From: Gammaproteobacteria bacterium
Lineage (GTDB): Bacteria > Pseudomonadota > Gammaproteobacteria > Chromatiales > Chromatiaceae
DNA: 64,000 bases
Reading direction: 5' to 3'
Assembly (NCBI GenBank): GCA_020445415.1
Contig: JAGRGP010000083.1
Location: 1-64,000 of the forward strand
Shown: positions 1-9,433 of the stretch, one piece after another
Layout of the letters: every line of letters starts with the position of its first letter
How positions within the stretch are numbered: position 1 is the first letter of the stretch
Notes under the pieces: model-generated
The model's database searches: none
The model's input: only the letters and a program-made list of their open reading frames with translations
Told to the model about the DNA's origin: nothing
Made by a program: the position numbers and the translations under genes

Positions 1-66
1 CCCGGAAGGGAGCAGCCGCAGCAGCAATATCGTGTGCCGGGGTGTGGCTGGGTCGGGCCGCCGCCC
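1..66 (+). ncRNA. ffs: Signal recognition particle RNA (4.5S RNA), 3' part
   Basis: This is the 3' half of the small bacterial SRP RNA, the RNA scaffold that binds Ffh and targets membrane proteins to SecYEG. The diagnostic tetraloop and symmetric-loop region (CCGGAAGGGAGCAGCC) starts at base 2. The strand returning down the helix (GTGTGCCGGGGTGTGGCTGG) starts at about base 32, and the GC-rich 3' end stops near base 66. The match to the 3' half of E. coli 4.5S RNA is clear by eye. The 5' half lies before the window. Position just upstream of dnaX is common in gammaproteobacteria. The exact 3' end is approximate. Confidence 0.9.
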
Positions 67-143
67 GATGAGATTATGGCCGGACTGTTACTTTCGGATT
101 CAACGGGTCTCTTGCTTCCGCTACAAGGAGTCATCAGTCAACC

Positions 144-1796
144 ATGAGCTACCAGGTTCTGGCTAGGAAATGGCGCCCCCGTCTGTTCCGCGAACTGGTG
201 GGTCAGGAGCATGTGGTGCGGGCCCTGGTCAATGCGCTGGACAACGACCGGCTGCACCATGCCTATTTGTTTACCGGTACCCGGGGCGTGGGCAAGACAA
301 CGCTGGCCCGGATCTTCGCAAAATCGTTGAATTGCGAACGGGGAGTAGGATCCACGCCCTGTGGCGAGTGCACCATCTGTAGAGAGGTGGATGAGGGACG
401 GTTTATCGACCTGCTGGAGGTTGATGCCGCCTCCAGAACCAAGGTCGATCAAACCCGAGAACTGTTGGACAACGTTCCCTATGCACCGGTTCGAGGCCGC
501 TACAAGGTATATCTGATCGACGAAGTCCATATGTTTTCCAGCGGCAGCTTCAATGCGCTGTTGAAGACCCTCGAGGAGCCACCTCCCCACGTCAAATTCT
601 TGCTGGCCACCACCGATCCCCAAAGGGTTCCGGTAACCGTGTTGTCCCGCTGTCTCCAGTTCAATCTCAAGCGCCTGCCATTCGCGCAGATTCGCGACTA
701 TTTGAAGCTGATACTGGAGCAGGAGGGGCTGAGTTATGACATGCCCGCCCTGGATCTACTTGCCCGGGGTGCGGACGGCAGCATGCGGGATGCCCTCAGT
801 CTGATGGATCAGGCGATTGCCTTTGGCGGTGGACAGGTGTTGGAAGCGGAGGTACGCACGATGCTTGGTACCAACGCCCGGGAAACCATCTACGGACTGT
901 TAGGCCGCTTGGCGGAGCGGGGTACCGCACAGTTGCTGGCCGAAGTTGGGGAACTCGCCGAGTTGGCCCCCGATTTTGCGGGGGTGTTGCAGGACCTGTT
1001 GGCGTTGTTGCATCGGGTAGCCCTGGAGCAGGCGTTACCCGGCGCAGGCAGTGACGGGGCGGGGGATGATCAACGGCTTGCCAGTCTCGCGGCAATGCTT
1101 GATCCGGCCGATGTGCAGCTTTTCTACCAGATCGGTTTGATCGGACAGCGTGATCTACCGCTGGCGCCGGATCCCAGGAGCGGATTCGAGATGGTGCTGT
1201 TACGGATGCTGGCATTCCGTCCGGAAGGAGGCGATATCGTGCGGGTTCCGGCTTCCGACGCCAAGGAAGGGAGGGATGCCACGGTGGTGGGCGTAGATGC
1301 ACCGGCAGATACAGCTGAGAAACAATTGGCCGCCGCGCACTTGCAACCTCCAGCAATGGGTGAAACAACTGCACAAAATCCCGGTTCCACAAAAGAAAAT
1401 ATAGACATGAATCATTGGCATCGGGTGGTGGAGTCCCTTAAAATTGGCGGAATTGCAAAACAGTTGGCAAGCAATTGTGTCTTCCAGGAGTGGGATGGAA
1501 CCACCCTTAGGCTGCGGCTCGATCCCAGCCACAAGCAAATGCAGGTCGGTAGCTCGGAACAACGTTTATGCCAAGCCTTGGAGAACTGGCTTGGTAGTCC
1601 GGTTAGGCTGCGGATAGAAGTCGGGACACTGTCGGATCTGGCTCCCACGCCAGCGCAGCAGGAGGCGCGAACACGGGCGGCACGGCAGCAGTCCGTTGCC
1701 GAGGAGATGGCGGCTGACAGCCTGGTGCAAAACATGCAGGAGCGCTTCGGCGCCCGTATCGTGCCAGGGTCGATTAAGCCCGTGGAAGACGAGTGA
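144..1796 (+). CDS. dnaX: DNA polymerase III subunit gamma/tau
   Basis: Clamp-loader ATPase of the replicative polymerase; tau also links core polymerase to DnaB. The Walker A box GTRGVGKT is at residues 45-52, the four zinc cysteines are at 64, 73, 76 and 79 as in E. coli DnaX, and the Walker B box is in LIDEVHM near residue 125. A low-complexity linker (about 370-430) precedes a C-terminal tau-type domain. The length of 550 aa is shorter than E. coli tau (643). AAGGAG at 125-130 lies 13 bases before the ATG, a rather long spacing. I found no A_AAA_AAG slippery heptamer in the gene, so a programmed short gamma form is not supported. First of a dnaX-ybaB-recR set. Confidence 0.97.
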   Translation: MSYQVLARKWRPRLFRELVGQEHVVRALVNALDNDRLHHAYLFTGTRGVGKTTLARIFAKSLNCERGVGSTPCGECTICREVDEGRFIDLLEVDAASRTKVDQTRELLDNVPYAPVRGRYKVYLIDEVHMFSSGSFNALLKTLEEPPPHVKFLLATTDPQRVPVTVLSRCLQFNLKRLPFAQIRDYLKLILEQEGLSYDMPALDLLARGADGSMRDALSLMDQAIAFGGGQVLEAEVRTMLGTNARETIYGLLGRLAERGTAQLLAEVGELAELAPDFAGVLQDLLALLHRVALEQALPGAGSDGAGDDQRLASLAAMLDPADVQLFYQIGLIGQRDLPLAPDPRSGFEMVLLRMLAFRPEGGDIVRVPASDAKEGRDATVVGVDAPADTAEKQLAAAHLQPPAMGETTAQNPGSTKENIDMNHWHRVVESLKIGGIAKQLASNCVFQEWDGTTLRLRLDPSHKQMQVGSSEQRLCQALENWLGSPVRLRIEVGTLSDLAPTPAQQEARTRAARQQSVAEEMAADSLVQNMQERFGARIVPGSIKPVEDE

Positions 1797-1821
1797 TCAT
1801 GAATGAGATGAGGAGCAACCC

Positions 1822-2145
1822 ATGAAAGGCGGATTAGGCAATCTGATGAAACAGGCCCAGAAGATGCAGGCCGATCTGCAGAAAGCTCAGGAACAATTGG
1901 CAAGAGAGGAGCTCACCGGGGAGTCGGGTGGCGGTCTGGTAAAGGTTACAATGAACGGCCGGCATGAGGTGCGCCGGGTTGACATCGACGCAAGTTTGAT
2001 GAGTGACGATCGGGAAATGCTCGAGGATTTGGTGGCGGCGGCAATCAACGACGCGGTTCATCGTATCGCTGACAAAACCCAGGAAAGTATGTCGGGATTG
2101 GCAACCGGCATGGGATTGCCACCTGGAATGAAGCTGCCATTCTGA
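1822..2145 (+). CDS. ybaB: YbaB/EbfC family nucleoid-associated protein
   Basis: Small DNA-binding protein of 107 aa, the usual family size, that acts as a dimer on the nucleoid. It begins with [16 protein letters not shown], the typical start, followed by an amphipathic helix of about 25 residues rich in Q, K and E. The central [19 protein letters not shown] stretch is the family signature, and the tail is rich in Met, Gly and Pro ([12 protein letters not shown]). The ATG has a strong GAGGAG site about 7 bases upstream. It sits 25 bases after dnaX and 6 bases before recR, so the three are very likely one operon. Confidence 0.96.
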   Translation: MKGGLGNLMKQAQKMQADLQKAQEQLAREELTGESGGGLVKVTMNGRHEVRRVDIDASLMSDDREMLEDLVAAAINDAVHRIADKTQESMSGLATGMGLPPGMKLPF

Positions 2146-2151
2146 CAACTC

Positions 2152-2745
2152 GTGGAGCGGTCACTACTCAGGCAATTGATAGAGGCACTGCGGTGTTTGC
2201 CCGGAGTGGGTCCCAAGTCTGCTCAGCGTATGGCATTCCATCTGCTGGAGAGAAACCGTGAGGGGGGTAGGCATCTTGCCGGGGTGCTGGAAGCGGCCAT
2301 GGAGCGGATCGGTAACTGCCGGCGTTGCCGGACGTTGAGCGAAGCGGCGCTCTGCGAAATTTGTTCCAACCCCAAGCGCAGCGATGCGCAGATCTGCGTG
2401 GTGGAGTCACCGGCTGAAGTGGCGGCGCTGGAACAGGCGACTGGGTACCAAGGACGCTACTTCGTGCTGGGGGGGCGTCTATCCCCACTGGATGGATTGG
2501 GGCCTGGGGATATTGGTTTGGATCTGCTAGAACAGCGGTTGACGGAGGGGGGGGTCAGTGAGCTTATCCTGGCGACTAATCCCACCGTGGAGGGGGAGGC
2601 AACCGCGCATTACATTAGCGAGCTGTCCAAAGCAAGGAACATTCGGGTAACCCGTATTGCCCATGGTGTCCCCCTTGGGGGGGAACTGGAATACGTCGAC
2701 GGGGGAACCCTCTCCCATGCTTTCACCGGACGCCGGGATTACTGA
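2152..2745 (+). CDS. recR: Recombination mediator protein RecR
   Basis: Part of the RecFOR pathway that loads RecA onto SSB-coated gaps. The 197-aa protein has an N-terminal helix-hairpin-helix ([17 protein letters not shown]), a C4 zinc finger with Cys56, 59, 68 and 71, then a Toprim domain starting at [13 protein letters not shown] and a C-terminal helix. The start is GTG at 2152, 6 bases after ybaB; no in-frame ATG nearby would preserve the conserved N terminus. Translational coupling to ybaB is likely. Length and domain order match the family fully. Confidence 0.97.
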   Translation: MERSLLRQLIEALRCLPGVGPKSAQRMAFHLLERNREGGRHLAGVLEAAMERIGNCRRCRTLSEAALCEICSNPKRSDAQICVVESPAEVAALEQATGYQGRYFVLGGRLSPLDGLGPGDIGLDLLEQRLTEGGVSELILATNPTVEGEATAHYISELSKARNIRVTRIAHGVPLGGELEYVDGGTLSHAFTGRRDY

Positions 2746-2807
2746 GCATTGCGCCTGATATGCCCCGGTCGCTCCGTAACAACTCCCTCGATGAGGGTGG
2801 AGGTTTA

Positions 2808-3152
2808 ATGGAAGATTGCCTTTTTTGCAAGATGGTTAATGGTGAGATCACGCCCGATAAGGTGTATGAGGACGATCAGGTGTTGGCATTTCGTGATATC
2901 AACCCTCAGGCACCGGTGCATGTCTTGATTGTACCCAAGCGGCATATTGCCACCCTCAACGACCTCCAGCCCGAAGACAGGGAAACCATGGGCAGTTTAT
3001 TTATCGCCGCGAAAAAGGTTGCCGAGCAGGAGGGGGTTGCCGAACGTGGTTACCGTACCTTGATCAACTGCAATCGGGAGGGGGGGCAGGTTGTATTCCA
3101 TGTCCATCTGCACCTGGTGGGAGGGCGTCCCATGGGTTGGCCGCCGGGGTAA
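2808..3152 (+). CDS. HIT-family purine nucleoside phosphoramidase (HinT-like)
   Basis: Member of the histidine-triad superfamily, which hydrolyses nucleotide phosphoramidates such as AMP-NH2 in the cytosol. The 114-aa protein carries the HVHLH triad at residues 98-102 and the N-terminal CLFCKM segment seen in bacterial HinT proteins. The reading frame is open from 2760, but the ATG at 2808 has a good GGAGG site 6 bases upstream and gives the standard family N terminus, so I use it. It follows recR by 62 bases and may be read from the same transcript. Confidence 0.93.
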   Translation: MEDCLFCKMVNGEITPDKVYEDDQVLAFRDINPQAPVHVLIVPKRHIATLNDLQPEDRETMGSLFIAAKKVAEQEGVAERGYRTLINCNREGGQVVFHVHLHLVGGRPMGWPPG

Positions 3153-3173
3153 AACAGGAAGCATTTGGGCCGC

Positions 3174-3485
3174 ATGAATCAGATCTCCACTACGCATCTG
3201 TTTCCGCCAGCTCGGCCAGCGAGCAGTGGGCGTCGGGTCGATGCTTCCCCGCCCATAGAAAAACCCACCGGCTGGAGCGGTCGCCCACCCGCTGCGGTTG
3301 CCCGGATTTCCCGAAGCCGGGAGGAAACTGTCCCTTCTCACGAACCCAGTAAAGACTGGCGGTTTGCCACCGATACGCGCTTCCCGTCCCGGGTTCGCCA
3401 GGCAATCCAGGCCTACCATTCGGTTGCTGAGGCAGAAGAACGTTCCAGTGTTGCCCAGATCCTGGGATTTGATGGGTACGCCTAG
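3174..3485 (+). CDS. Small conserved-looking protein with C-terminal LGxDxYA motif
   Basis: A 103-aa protein of unknown function. The first 70 residues are polar, rich in Pro, Ser and Arg, and look disordered. The last 31 form one predicted amphipathic helix ending in AQILGFDGYA. Small gammaproteobacterial proteins with a disordered front, an RxxQAxxAY helix and an LGxDxYA end are familiar to me but have no assigned function. Start chosen at the second in-frame ATG (3174), which gives MNQIST; the ribosome site is weak (GGAAG about 12 bases upstream). Two overlapping reading frames here look like shadows. It could be non-coding, so confidence is moderate. Confidence 0.5.
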   Translation: MNQISTTHLFPPARPASSGRRVDASPPIEKPTGWSGRPPAAVARISRSREETVPSHEPSKDWRFATDTRFPSRVRQAIQAYHSVAEAEERSSVAQILGFDGYA

Positions 3486-3677
3486 CACTCTTGTCAGCGC
3501 CCGCCGCTTTCCAATCAGCGGTGTTTCCACCGCTCCAGTCACTGGTGATTTCCGCTCCTAGGAGCTACATTTCCAAATGAATACAAGGCAACCGCGCCGC
3601 CCTCATCGGTCTGCATCGCGGCCGGTTTTCGGATGCCTGTTTCTTCGAATTTTTAATAATTATCAAGGAATGTGTTG

Positions 3678-6600
3678 ATGAAGAGCAAACGTGGGCTGCA
3701 GTTGAAGCGTCAATTGGTGGAAGAGTTTACCGAACGCTACAGCGCTGGATTTAGCGAGTCTGACTCCGAGCAAATACGCTCACTGCTCAATATCTATTAT
3801 CGAAATGTCTCTCCGGATGATTTGGAGGGAAAGGGAAGCCAGGACTTAATTGGTGCCACGGTGGCCCATTGGCAGTTGCTGCGCGAGCGCAGCGGCAGCC
3901 AGCCAGAGGTGCGCGTGTACAACCCCAATTTTGAGGAACACGGTTGGCAGAGCCCCCATACCATCGTAGAAACGGTGTGTGACGATATGTCGTTTCTGGT
4001 GGACTCGATTTCGATGTGCCTCAATCAGAACGGGCTTACCATAGACCTCACTATCCACCCTGTCATTGCTGCGGTGAGAGATGCTGAAGGCCGGCTGGAG
4101 GCCATCCTCGAGAACCCAGTGGGGGGCAAGGCGGAATCCCTTATCTGTTTTCAGGTGGAGAAGCAGCTCTCCCAGAAGGTATTGGACGCACTGCGGGAAG
4201 ATGTGCTGTCGGTGATCCGAAACGTGACCCTGGCCAATTTGGATTGGCAGAAGATGCGCCAGCGAACATTGGAGATGAGTATTGCGGCCACCGATACCCG
4301 TCTCCCGGTCGCCCCCGAAGAGCTGCAGGAGGCCCGGGCATTCTTGGATTGGGTAGCGCGCGACCACTTTACCTTCCTGGCTTGCTGCGAGCTTGACCTG
4401 CAACGGGAGGAGAACAGGGTTCATTTCGCGGTAGACCATGATTCGCTACTGGGATTGTTCCGGGAGACAGCAGAAGGAGGTTTGCAACCGGATTCGGTGA
4501 TTCCGCTAGTCGATCATCAAGTCGCCGGCATTACCAGCCACCTCATCGTCACCAAGGCCAACGCCAGATCGATGGTTCATCGGCCGGCCTACATGGACTG
4601 CATCGTGATTAAACGCTATGACGGCAACGGGGATTTGAGTGGGCTATCCTGCATCCTGGGACTGTTTTCCATTGCCGCTTACAGTAGTCCACCGGAAGAC
4701 ATACCGCTGCTTAGAAAGAAGGTGGCGGAAGTTTCCTCGGATGCCCGGCTCACCCCGAAGAGTTACTCCGGAAAGGTTCTCCACAATATCCTCGTCACCT
4801 ATCCCCGGGATGATCTGTTTCAGATTCCAGCGGACGAATTGTCGGAGATATCTCTCGGAATCCTTAGTCTCCAGGAGCGCCAGCGCACCCGGGTGTTTTT
4901 ATTCCGAGATCTATTTCACCGTTTCTATTCCTGTTTGGTATATGTACCCAGAGAGCAATACAACCGGGAATTGCGGCTTAGAATCCAACAGGTTTTGGTG
5001 GACGCGCTGCAGGGGACCGAAGTCGAGTTCACTACCCAATTCTCGGAGTCCATCCTCGCTCGTGTCCAGTATATCGTCTACACCGACCCGGGTGAGCGAC
5101 CCGAAGTTGATCAGGAGCAACTCGAGACTCAGGTCGTTGCGGCAACCCGCACCTGGGACGACGAGCTTCGCGAGGCACTGTTAGAACGCTTCGGAGAGGC
5201 CGCGGCGGCACGTCACTACAAGGTCTACTATCCGGCACTGCCTCAGGGTTACATTGAGGACTCCTATCCCCGCACCGCTGCCGCCGATATTGCACGCCTT
5301 GAAAAGGCCCGCGTCGATGGTGCGTTACAACTCCATTTTTATCGCCCGGTCGTAGGTGCGGATGACCGGGTCCACTTGCGGCTTTACTCGCCGGAGGGTG
5401 CGGTGCCGCTCTCGGAAGCGATTCCGATCCTCGAAAATATGGGGTTGAGCGTATTTGGCGAGAGGCCTTATCAGATTCGTTGTGAGCAGAGCGAGTTGTG
5501 GATTCATGATTTTTCGATGCGCTATACCAAGGCGGCGAGAAATCTGGATGATCGGACCAGCGAGCGCTTTCAGGAAACCTTCCTCAAGGTCTGGCAGGGT
5601 GAGGTAGACAGCGATCGGTTCAATGGCTTGGTGCTCGATGCCGGGCTTTCATGGCGCCAGGTAAATATGTTGCGTGCCTACGGGCGCTATCTGCAACAGA
5701 TCAAGACTCCATACAGCCAGTCGTACATCATCGACAGCCTGGCCTTCAATCCGGCTATCACAGAGCTGTTGGTCGAGATCTTCAATCTTCGGTTCGATCC
5801 GACCATTTCCAGCCGGGACAAGAAGCTCAACCGGGTATTGTCCAAGTTCGATGGCCTGCTGGAGTCCGTTTCCAGTCTGGATCAGGACCGGATTCTGAGG
5901 AATCTGCTGAATCTGATTTTGTCCACCCTGCGTACCAATTACTTCCAGACTCGACAGGATGGATCCTCGGCTGACCATATCTCGTTCAAGTTCAACCCCA
6001 AGCAGGTCAACGACATGCCCTTGCCCAGGCCGATGTTCGAGATTTTTGTCTTTTCGTCGCGTATGGAGGGGGTGCACCTGCGTGGTGGGCGGGTAGCGCG
6101 CGGAGGGTTGCGCTGGTCGGATCGCATGGAGGACTTTCGCACCGAAGTCTTGGGGCTGATGAAGGCCCAAACAGTCAAGAACACGGTGATCGTGCCCGTA
6201 GGATCGAAAGGCGGTTTCATCGTCAAGCGGTTGCCCGCCGCGGGCGACAAGGATCGCATGATGGATGAGGTTATCAATTGCTACCGGACCTTCTTGCGGG
6301 GCATGTTGGATCTCACCGATAACCTAGTCGACGGGAAGGTAGCGCCGCCTTCTCAAGTGATCCGTTACGATGAGGATGATCCCTACCTGGTGATCGCCGC
6401 AGACAAGGGAACTGCCACCTTCTCCGATATCGCCAATGGGGTTGCCCGGGAGTACGGCTTTTGGCTTGGCGACGCCTTCGCCTCGGGAGGGTCGGCTGGG
6501 TATGACCACAAAAAAATGGGAATTACGGCCAAAGGTGCCTGGGAATCGGTAAAACGGAATTTCAGAGAACTGGGTATCGATATTCAGACTACCGATTTCA

Positions 6601-8501
6601 AGGTTGTGGGCATTGGTGACATGTCCGGTGACGTATTCGGCAACGGCATGCTCCTCTCCCGGCACATCAAGTTAGTGGGTGCCTTCAATCATATGCATAT
6701 CTTCCTCGATCCCAATCCCGATCCCGAAGTTTCCTTCAAAGAGCGTGAGCGGCTGTTCAACTTACCCCGCTCAAGCTGGAGTGACTACGATAAAAGCCTG
6801 ATCTCCGGCGGGGGTGGGATTTACGCGCGAAGTCTGAAGTCCATTCCCCTGAGTGAGGAGGTCAAGGGATTACTGGGGGTGAAGCGCGACCGTATGCCCC
6901 CCAATGAGTTGATTAGCTATTTGTTAAAGGCCCAGGTTGATTTGTTGTGGAACGGTGGTATTGGTACCTATGTCAAGGCGGAAGGTGAGACCCATGATGA
7001 CGTTCGGGACAAGGCCAATGATGGGGTCAGGATTAACGGTAGCGAACTGCGCTGCAAGGTGGTTGGCGAGGGAGGAAACCTAGGGGTTACCCAACTTGGC
7101 CGTATCGAATTTGCGGGGCGTGGCGGACTCATCTATACCGACGCTATCGATAACTCCGCGGGCGTGGACTGTTCCGACCACGAGGTGAATATCAAGATTC
7201 TGTTAAATCAGATTGTCGCCAATGGCGAGATGACAGAAAAGCAGCGCAACCGCTTGTTGGAAGAGATGACGGACGAGGTGGCGGAACTGGTGTTGTCCGA
7301 CAACTATGCGCAAACCTTGGCGGTGAGTATGGTGGCTTCCGTCGCGCCTGAAAGTCTCTACGAGCACGCGCGTTTTATCGACCATCTCGAGCAGCGGGGG
7401 CGGCTCAACAGGGAGTTGGAATTTTTGCCCGGTAACAAGGCAATCGCGGAACGGCAAGCCCAGAACAAGGGTTTGACCAAGCCAGAGATCTCGGTATTGC
7501 ACGCCTACAGCAAGATGAATTATTACGATGCGCTGATAGAATCCGACGTTCCCGACGATGAGTATCTCCAGTCCGAGTTGGTTTCCTATTTCCCTAAGGT
7601 GTTGGGGGAACGTTTTGGTAAAGAGATGGTTTTTCACCGGCTGCGCCGAGAGATCATTGCCACCCACCTGACCAACAATATCGTTGACCACGTTGGGCCT
7701 GGTTTCGGATTTCGGGTGCGGGAGCAGGTTGGGGCAACGATAGCCGGAGTGACTCGGGCCTACGCGGCGGTCAGCAAGATCTTTAACATCGACGAGCTGT
7801 GGTGGCAGATCCAGCAGCTCGACAATCGGGTAGCGGCCTCGGTGCAGATGGAGATGATGCTTCGGGTAACCCAGTTGTTGCAGCAGGCGGTAATTTGGAT
7901 CCTCCGTTTCCGGGAAAGCGACGAGGGAATCCGCAGTTTAGTCGATTACTTTCAGCAAGGTGTGTCAGAGTTGGGGGTACGCATGCCAAAACCCCTGGCG
8001 TCCAAAGATCGCCTGGCTTTGAACCGCCAAACCAAGTCGTTGGCCGCCGCGGGAGTTCCCAGGGATTTGGCCCAGCGGGTGGGGATCGTGGTCCCCATGG
8101 CCGCGGCGCTGGATATTGTCGATGTGGCCAGAAGTCAGGATCGGGATGTGATACAGGTGGCTTCGGTTTATTACAGTGTTGGCATGATTCTCGATCTGCA
8201 TTGGATACGTCGGCAGATCAGGGATCTGCGGGTACATACGCATTGGCATAATCTGGCCAAGGCGAGATTGACTGACCGCCTGAATTCCCATCAACGGGAG
8301 ATTACCGCGCAGATCCTCAAGTGTGCCCGACTCTCCAAGGTATCGAGGAAGATGGTGGATCAGTGGGTTGATGGCAACCGTTTTCCGGTAGAGCGCCACG
8401 GAGAAACGATGGCCGAATTCCGCGGCAAGACCTCCCTGGATTTTCCAATGCTGTCCGTGCTAGTTGACGGCTTGGAGGCAATGGCGGGGGTTAACGGCTA
8501 A
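3678..8501 (+). CDS. gdhB: NAD-specific glutamate dehydrogenase, large (180-kDa) type
   Basis: Converts glutamate and NAD+ to 2-oxoglutarate, ammonium and NADH, a mainly catabolic step. The 1607-aa length is typical of the large GDH family (PF05088). A long N-terminal regulatory half with ACT-like segments precedes the catalytic part, which shows GGRVARGGLRWSDR and the lysine-containing VPVGSKGGF segment, then a Rossmann stretch KVVGIGDMSGDVFGNG. The C-terminal helical domain is complete. A GTG at 3672 is in frame, but AAGGA at 3665-3669 is well spaced for the ATG at 3678. The gene stands alone, with 192 bases upstream holding no other gene. Confidence 0.96.
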   Translation: MKSKRGLQLKRQLVEEFTERYSAGFSESDSEQIRSLLNIYYRNVSPDDLEGKGSQDLIGATVAHWQLLRERSGSQPEVRVYNPNFEEHGWQSPHTIVETVCDDMSFLVDSISMCLNQNGLTIDLTIHPVIAAVRDAEGRLEAILENPVGGKAESLICFQVEKQLSQKVLDALREDVLSVIRNVTLANLDWQKMRQRTLEMSIAATDTRLPVAPEELQEARAFLDWVARDHFTFLACCELDLQREENRVHFAVDHDSLLGLFRETAEGGLQPDSVIPLVDHQVAGITSHLIVTKANARSMVHRPAYMDCIVIKRYDGNGDLSGLSCILGLFSIAAYSSPPEDIPLLRKKVAEVSSDARLTPKSYSGKVLHNILVTYPRDDLFQIPADELSEISLGILSLQERQRTRVFLFRDLFHRFYSCLVYVPREQYNRELRLRIQQVLVDALQGTEVEFTTQFSESILARVQYIVYTDPGERPEVDQEQLETQVVAATRTWDDELREALLERFGEAAAARHYKVYYPALPQGYIEDSYPRTAAADIARLEKARVDGALQLHFYRPVVGADDRVHLRLYSPEGAVPLSEAIPILENMGLSVFGERPYQIRCEQSELWIHDFSMRYTKAARNLDDRTSERFQETFLKVWQGEVDSDRFNGLVLDAGLSWRQVNMLRAYGRYLQQIKTPYSQSYIIDSLAFNPAITELLVEIFNLRFDPTISSRDKKLNRVLSKFDGLLESVSSLDQDRILRNLLNLILSTLRTNYFQTRQDGSSADHISFKFNPKQVNDMPLPRPMFEIFVFSSRMEGVHLRGGRVARGGLRWSDRMEDFRTEVLGLMKAQTVKNTVIVPVGSKGGFIVKRLPAAGDKDRMMDEVINCYRTFLRGMLDLTDNLVDGKVAPPSQVIRYDEDDPYLVIAADKGTATFSDIANGVAREYGFWLGDAFASGGSAGYDHKKMGITAKGAWESVKRNFRELGIDIQTTDFKVVGIGDMSGDVFGNGMLLSRHIKLVGAFNHMHIFLDPNPDPEVSFKERERLFNLPRSSWSDYDKSLISGGGGIYARSLKSIPLSEEVKGLLGVKRDRMPPNELISYLLKAQVDLLWNGGIGTYVKAEGETHDDVRDKANDGVRINGSELRCKVVGEGGNLGVTQLGRIEFAGRGGLIYTDAIDNSAGVDCSDHEVNIKILLNQIVANGEMTEKQRNRLLEEMTDEVAELVLSDNYAQTLAVSMVASVAPESLYEHARFIDHLEQRGRLNRELEFLPGNKAIAERQAQNKGLTKPEISVLHAYSKMNYYDALIESDVPDDEYLQSELVSYFPKVLGERFGKEMVFHRLRREIIATHLTNNIVDHVGPGFGFRVREQVGATIAGVTRAYAAVSKIFNIDELWWQIQQLDNRVAASVQMEMMLRVTQLLQQAVIWILRFRESDEGIRSLVDYFQQGVSELGVRMPKPLASKDRLALNRQTKSLAAAGVPRDLAQRVGIVVPMAAALDIVDVARSQDRDVIQVASVYYSVGMILDLHWIRRQIRDLRVHTHWHNLAKARLTDRLNSHQREITAQILKCARLSKVSRKMVDQWVDGNRFPVERHGETMAEFRGKTSLDFPMLSVLVDGLEAMAGVNG

Positions 8502-8582
8502 GGGTGGCGCGGGTAAGCTCGCTCCCCAATTGTCCGGATCGACAGGAGGGGCGCGAGAAGACGCACAGGATGGCCGGTCGCA

Positions 8583-9149
8583 TTACGGATCCAGGGTCAT
8601 ACCATGCTCGCTCAACACCTGCGCCATGAATTCCGGCCAGGGTGTTTGTGGTACCCAGACCGCTGTAACGTTTTCATACGCACGTTGCTGATCGGCCCCT
8701 TCCCGAATAACCTGGTATAGAAAGACCAGGACCGAAGCCCGCATGTTCAGCTGGCAATGAACCAAGGCGCTTCGACTTCGCCACTTGTCGAGCATAGCGC
8801 TGAGCAATTCGAAGTCCATGGGGTCTGGGTGGTTCGCGTCCACTGGGATATGTGTATAGGCAATGCCCTTCGCGGTCAGTAACAGGGCTTCCTGGTCCAC
8901 TGAATCGGCCGTATTCGAGGGTGACAAATTGATTACCACCCGGTAGTCGTTCCGGGTCATCGCAGCGAGCTGAGCCCGGCTTGGTTGACCGGCGGTGTCC
9001 AGCCATTCGGACACGTGGACGAGATTGGGAAGCCGACCCGGCCCGGCAGCAACCTGCCGACTCAACTGATTGCAGCTAGGGAGCGTTAGCGCGGTCAAGA
9101 TCAACAGCAGCAGGTGAGCCCCCGAGGACAGCGGGTGAAACTTCAGCAA
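8583..9149 (-). CDS. Predicted lipoprotein with protein-tyrosine-phosphatase-like fold
   Basis: A 188-aa protein of the DSP/PTP-like group related to DUF442 (beta-lactamase-hydrolase-like). After the N terminus comes HVSEWLDTAGQPSRAQLAAM, a typical opening of this fold, and later the active-site-like loop VHCQLNMRAS, a Cys-x4-Arg form as in related proteins. The frame is open to an ATG at 9239, but that start buries the hydrophobic segment 40 residues in. TTG at 9149 has AAGGA about 7 bases upstream and gives a lipoprotein-type signal (LTLPSC, Cys26). I infer an envelope-anchored phosphatase-like protein; substrate unknown. Convergent with gdhB. Confidence 0.7.
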   Translation of the reverse strand: MLKFHPLSSGAHLLLLILTALTLPSCNQLSRQVAAGPGRLPNLVHVSEWLDTAGQPSRAQLAAMTRNDYRVVINLSPSNTADSVDQEALLLTAKGIAYTHIPVDANHPDPMDFELLSAMLDKWRSRSALVHCQLNMRASVLVFLYQVIREGADQQRAYENVTAVWVPQTPWPEFMAQVLSEHGMTLDP

Positions 9150-9433
9150 CCCGACGTCCTTCTGGTATCGGGTTTGCCTGGTATCGGCGGTTGTTGTTGG
9201 TCCGCCCTGGGAGTCGGTCAAATTCCACCCCTTGTCCATACCGCATTCGGCTGCGTCCCCTGTGGGGATATGTGCGGTGGTTGCACCTAAGTGTGAGATT
9301 ATAGACCGCCTAGCCGATCTTTATATACCGACTGCCCGGGGGGCGTTCCTGGCAGGGTTTCCCGGATACACGGGGGCTGGCCTATTAGAGAACGGATTCC
9401 TCCGAGTATTTGCGAGGTTTCCGGGAACCGGAT

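Noticed and set aside
1385..1410. A-rich stretch in dnaX as a programmed frameshift site
   Set aside because: It reads ACAAAAGAAAATATAG, which is not an A_AAA_AAG or X_XXY_YYZ heptamer in the right frame, and no strong stem follows. I do not call a gamma frameshift.
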